Origin: Prorocentrum cordatum
Taxonomy: Eukaryota > Sar > Dinophyceae > Prorocentrales > Prorocentraceae
NCBI GenBank assembly: GCA_963575745.1
Contig: CAUYUJ010014342.1
Span: forward strand, 46,549-110,548
Direction: 5' to 3'
Length of the DNA: 64,000 nt
Shown: one piece after another, positions 62,005-64,000 of the stretch
How positions within the stretch are numbered: position 1 is the first letter of the stretch
Layout: the number at the start of each line of letters is the position of its first letter
The notes under the pieces: generated by a model
Seen by the model: the letters and a program-made list of their open reading frames with translations, nothing else
What the model was told of the DNA's origin: nothing
Database searches by the model: none
Translations under genes and position numbers: made by a program

Positions 62005-63531
62005 ATGGGGGTGCCTCCTCGTCCTCCTTCCTCCTCTTTCTCCTCCTCCTCTTCCTCCCCTCCGCCTCCCTCGATGAGCCCGTGGCCATTTTGGCTCAAG
62101 GATAAACGTTGTGAAGGGCTATGGACGCCTGAGAACCAGCGATTTGCTTTGGGGCTTCCATGGCCTGCTTTCTTCGAGGCGGAGCGAAGGCTCCCTTTTG
62201 GCATCATTCCTTCATATCGGAGTCGCCCGTGTTCCATGGCGCCTGAGCCCCCATGGCGTCGCGGGGGTGCTGGTCTGCGGACTGGCAGCTATCGTGGCCA
62301 GCCATGGAGCTGGGTGTTTCAGCCTGATGGTTCACGGGGCGACAAGCGAGCTCCGCGGCGCCGTCTGCGCCAGCGGAAATACAACGTGTGTGCTTCCTGC
62401 AGTCACTGGGGGTGGGCGAGCCGCGGTCACGAGGTGTGCTCCAAGTGCGGCGGCTACTACCTCGAGTCCCACGTTGGTGGAGGGGGGGGGGGGCATGAAG
62501 GCGCCCCAGCGTGTGCTGCTGTTGCTGGGCAGACAGATGCGCAGCTGCGCGACGCCGCCGCCGCTCTCCTGGCGGCGCGGCCTGACCTTCGCGAGTCCCT
62601 GGGCGACTTGGCGGAGGAGCCTGCGCCTCCTGCGGCGGCCCTCGCGCCTGCCCAGCTCGACGCCGCGGCGAACGCCGAGCGGGCCCGCTTGGCCCGAGAA
62701 GTCGCGGATGCTGCTCGGCAGGTTCGGCTTGCGTGCCAGGAAGTGGAACAGAAGAGAAGCAAGGCTCAACGTGTACGGGAGCAACTCGACGAGGCGACGA
62801 GCGCCTTGCACGCTGCGGAGCAGGAGCATGATGCTGCTCAGAAGGCCCGCCGTGATGCCGACGCCGAGCTGCAGGCCTTCGACCCCGAGGCCTGGAAGGC
62901 GGCGAAGGCTGCTGAGGCGCGCGCTGAGGCGGCGCGCCAGGCCCAGCGGGCTGCGCCCCCCGCTGGGGCCCCTGCAGCGCCGCGGGCGGGCGCTCCCTGG
63001 CGCGGCGCGGCGCGTGGCGGCGCGGCGCGTGGCGGCGCGGCTGCTGGTGGTGCTGGCGGTGGCGGCGCCGCCCCTGCTGGTGTGCCTGCTGGCGGCGAGG
63101 AAGGCGTGGGCGCTCCAGTGCAGGAGCCCATGCCGGTGGATCTTCCTTACTTCTCGCAGATGTCGGCAGCCGAGCAGAACGAGTGGGCCAGCCAACAGCG
63201 GTTGCCGAAGGGCTTCTGGGGGGCGTTCGTGGCCATGCGGACCGCCGTTCAACTTGCTGATGACGATGCTGCTAGTGATGCTGGCAGCGACGCCAGCTTT
63301 GGCGATGCAGTCGGAGCTGGCGATGAAGAGTTGCGTGGACTGCGCAAGCGTGGCCAGGGGCAGGTGCTCACCCCTGAGGAGCAGGAGCGCATGGGGAGCC
63401 TTATCCGTGATCGTGTTCGAGCTCGTGCCTCCAAGCGCCTGCGGACCACGAAGGGGCATAGCCACAACCAGTTCACCGAGCTGCTCAAGCAGGCCGGCGC
63501 GATGCCTGTGGAAGGGGCGGCGTCTCTTTAG
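62005..63531 (+). CDS. LINE ORF1 protein with zinc ribbon and coiled coil
   Basis: An intact 508-residue ORF with ATG in good context (CTCGCCATGG). An alternative ATG lies at 62074. Residues 1-24 are Pro/Ser low complexity. Residues 26-32 (PWPFWLK) are encoded by a relict spliced leader. Residues about 125-152 contain CASC...CSKCGG, a two-CxxC zinc ribbon suited to RNA or DNA binding. Residues about 215-300 form a long heptad-like coiled coil (ARLAREVADAARQVRLACQE and following). Residues 310-370 are Gly/Ala-rich. The C-terminal 100 residues are acidic then basic. It ends TAG, 71 bases before the first ORF2 ATG in another frame. It would bind the element's RNA. Confidence 0.7.
   Translation: MGVPPRPPSSSFSSSSSSPPPPSMSPWPFWLKDKRCEGLWTPENQRFALGLPWPAFFEAERRLPFGIIPSYRSRPCSMAPEPPWRRGGAGLRTGSYRGQPWSWVFQPDGSRGDKRAPRRRLRQRKYNVCASCSHWGWASRGHEVCSKCGGYYLESHVGGGGGGHEGAPACAAVAGQTDAQLRDAAAALLAARPDLRESLGDLAEEPAPPAAALAPAQLDAAANAERARLAREVADAARQVRLACQEVEQKRSKAQRVREQLDEATSALHAAEQEHDAAQKARRDADAELQAFDPEAWKAAKAAEARAEAARQAQRAAPPAGAPAAPRAGAPWRGAARGGAARGGAAAGGAGGGGAAPAGVPAGGEEGVGAPVQEPMPVDLPYFSQMSAAEQNEWASQQRLPKGFWGAFVAMRTAVQLADDDAASDAGSDASFGDAVGAGDEELRGLRKRGQGQVLTPEEQERMGSLIRDRVRARASKRLRTTKGHSHNQFTELLKQAGAMPVEGAASL
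62080..62100 (+). other. Relict dinoflagellate spliced-leader sequence
   Basis: The last 15 bases are CCATTTTGGCTCAAG and the first six are CCGTGG. The dinoflagellate spliced leader is CCGTAG followed by the same 15 bases, so only one base in 21 differs (A to G). It lies in ORF1 in the same orientation, starting exactly at a codon boundary (codon 26). The spliced leader is normally added to mRNA by trans-splicing, so a genomic copy is evidence for reverse transcription of a mature mRNA. Confidence 0.88.
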
Positions 63532-63601
63532 CGCTGGTCTGCCTCATCGATCCCGTCCACCCCGATCCAAGGGTTCGCTTGCTGCAGACGGTGGCCTGAA
63601 T

Positions 63602-64000
63602 ATGGTGTTTTGTAATGTCACGAGTTGGTCCAAGGTTGCGAAGGACTTTGCGTCTGCTATATGTCCTGAGGTGGATGCCTTCCTCTTCTGTGAGCACCGT
63701 TTGCAGCGGCCTGCCTTGCCTGCCGCGAAGCGAGAGATTGCAGCCATGGGCTGGAGGCCCCATCTGCAGGCAGGTGTGCCTACTAACGGAGGGGGGGCTC
63801 ACGGCGGGGTCGGGATGGTCGTCAGTAAGAGCATGTATTTTCAACGTTCTCTTGCCCATGCGGGCGTTGTTTCCGACATTGGGTCGGGCCCAGGCTGGAT
63901 GTTTCTCGAACTCAAGACTCAGGAGGCGACCATTGCGGTCGGAGTGTGTTACTTTGTCTCGTGCCTGGGTGTCGCGGGGGAGAACCTGTCCAAAATGCGG
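63602..64000 (+). CDS. LINE ORF2, N-terminal endonuclease part (runs off window)
   Basis: From ATG at 63602 the frame is open to the window end (133 codons). It begins MVFCNVTSWSKVAKDFASAI, then FLFCEHRL, then GWRPHLQAGVPTNGGGAHGG, then VGMVVSK. This matches the start of APE-type endonucleases: the N-terminal N and W positions, the 'Q/CE' catalytic acid (CEHRL) and the GGVxxLV strand. The frame is also open upstream to beyond the ORF1 stop (reading LFSAGLPHRSRP), so translation could start earlier or by frameshift. RT would lie outside the window. Confidence 0.72.
   Translation, partial: MVFCNVTSWSKVAKDFASAICPEVDAFLFCEHRLQRPALPAAKREIAAMGWRPHLQAGVPTNGGGAHGGVGMVVSKSMYFQRSLAHAGVVSDIGSGPGWMFLELKTQEATIAVGVCYFVSCLGVAGENLSKMR

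Overview
This window looks like nuclear DNA of a dinoflagellate. The main evidence is a near-perfect genomic copy of the dinoflagellate spliced-leader sequence at 62080-62100, together with a GC-rich background, huge trinucleotide arrays, several families of non-LTR retrotransposon (LINE) debris and a large LTR retrotransposon of unusual domain content. I see no bacterial operons, no rRNA or tRNA genes, and no convincing intact host gene. The only host-like coding hint is a short exon-like piece near 42965-43045. A run of exactly 100 N at 35126-35225 is a scaffold gap, so linkage across it is not proven by sequence.

Layout. 1-4520: GAG, CGT and GAT microsatellites and G/C-rich minisatellites. 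5280-6720: a decayed LINE reverse-transcriptase fragment. 6720-9365: dispersed repeats, an ATC array and two units of a 90-bp satellite. 9366-14875: a decayed LINE (endonuclease, RT and C-terminal part) that sits inside the 90-bp satellite, which resumes at 14875-16470 with a 632-bp higher-order period. 16690-17770: a second, about 77-bp satellite. 18100-21670: dispersed repeats and a long TAG array. 21671-35125: a TAG array split by a 12.7-kb LTR retrotransposon on the minus strand.

36655-38740: a 73-bp array abutting a GAGGCT-based minisatellite. 41180-52020: repeated GAT and GAG arrays with a LINE 3' fragment at 49350-50535. 54151-55369: a foldback-like inverted-repeat element. 55510-56110: a G/C-rich direct-repeat tract. 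57512-61215: a LINE with an intact ORF1 and a broken ORF2. 62005 to the end: an apparently intact LINE (ORF1 plus the start of ORF2) with the relict spliced leader inside ORF1.

The LTR element is the most interesting unit. Its LTRs (22287-22542 and 34713-34970) start TG and end CA, differ only by two C residues in one homopolymer, and are flanked by CGTA on both sides. Reading on the minus strand it has: a primer-binding site; gag with two CCCH zinc fingers; then, in the -1 frame, an aspartic protease-like domain, an RT thumb/connection and RNase H-like region; then an HHCC + DDE integrase; an integrase C-terminal domain fused to a DNA-methyltransferase-like domain; broken RT fingers/palm motifs; and finally a SWIM zinc finger plus a phospholipase-D-like nuclease. 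RT core motifs therefore lie downstream of integrase, while the thumb lies upstream. The RT region contains a 136-bp G-rich tract and stop codons, so this copy is probably not autonomous, or the assembly is wrong there.

Domain calls rest on motifs read by eye. No database search was possible.
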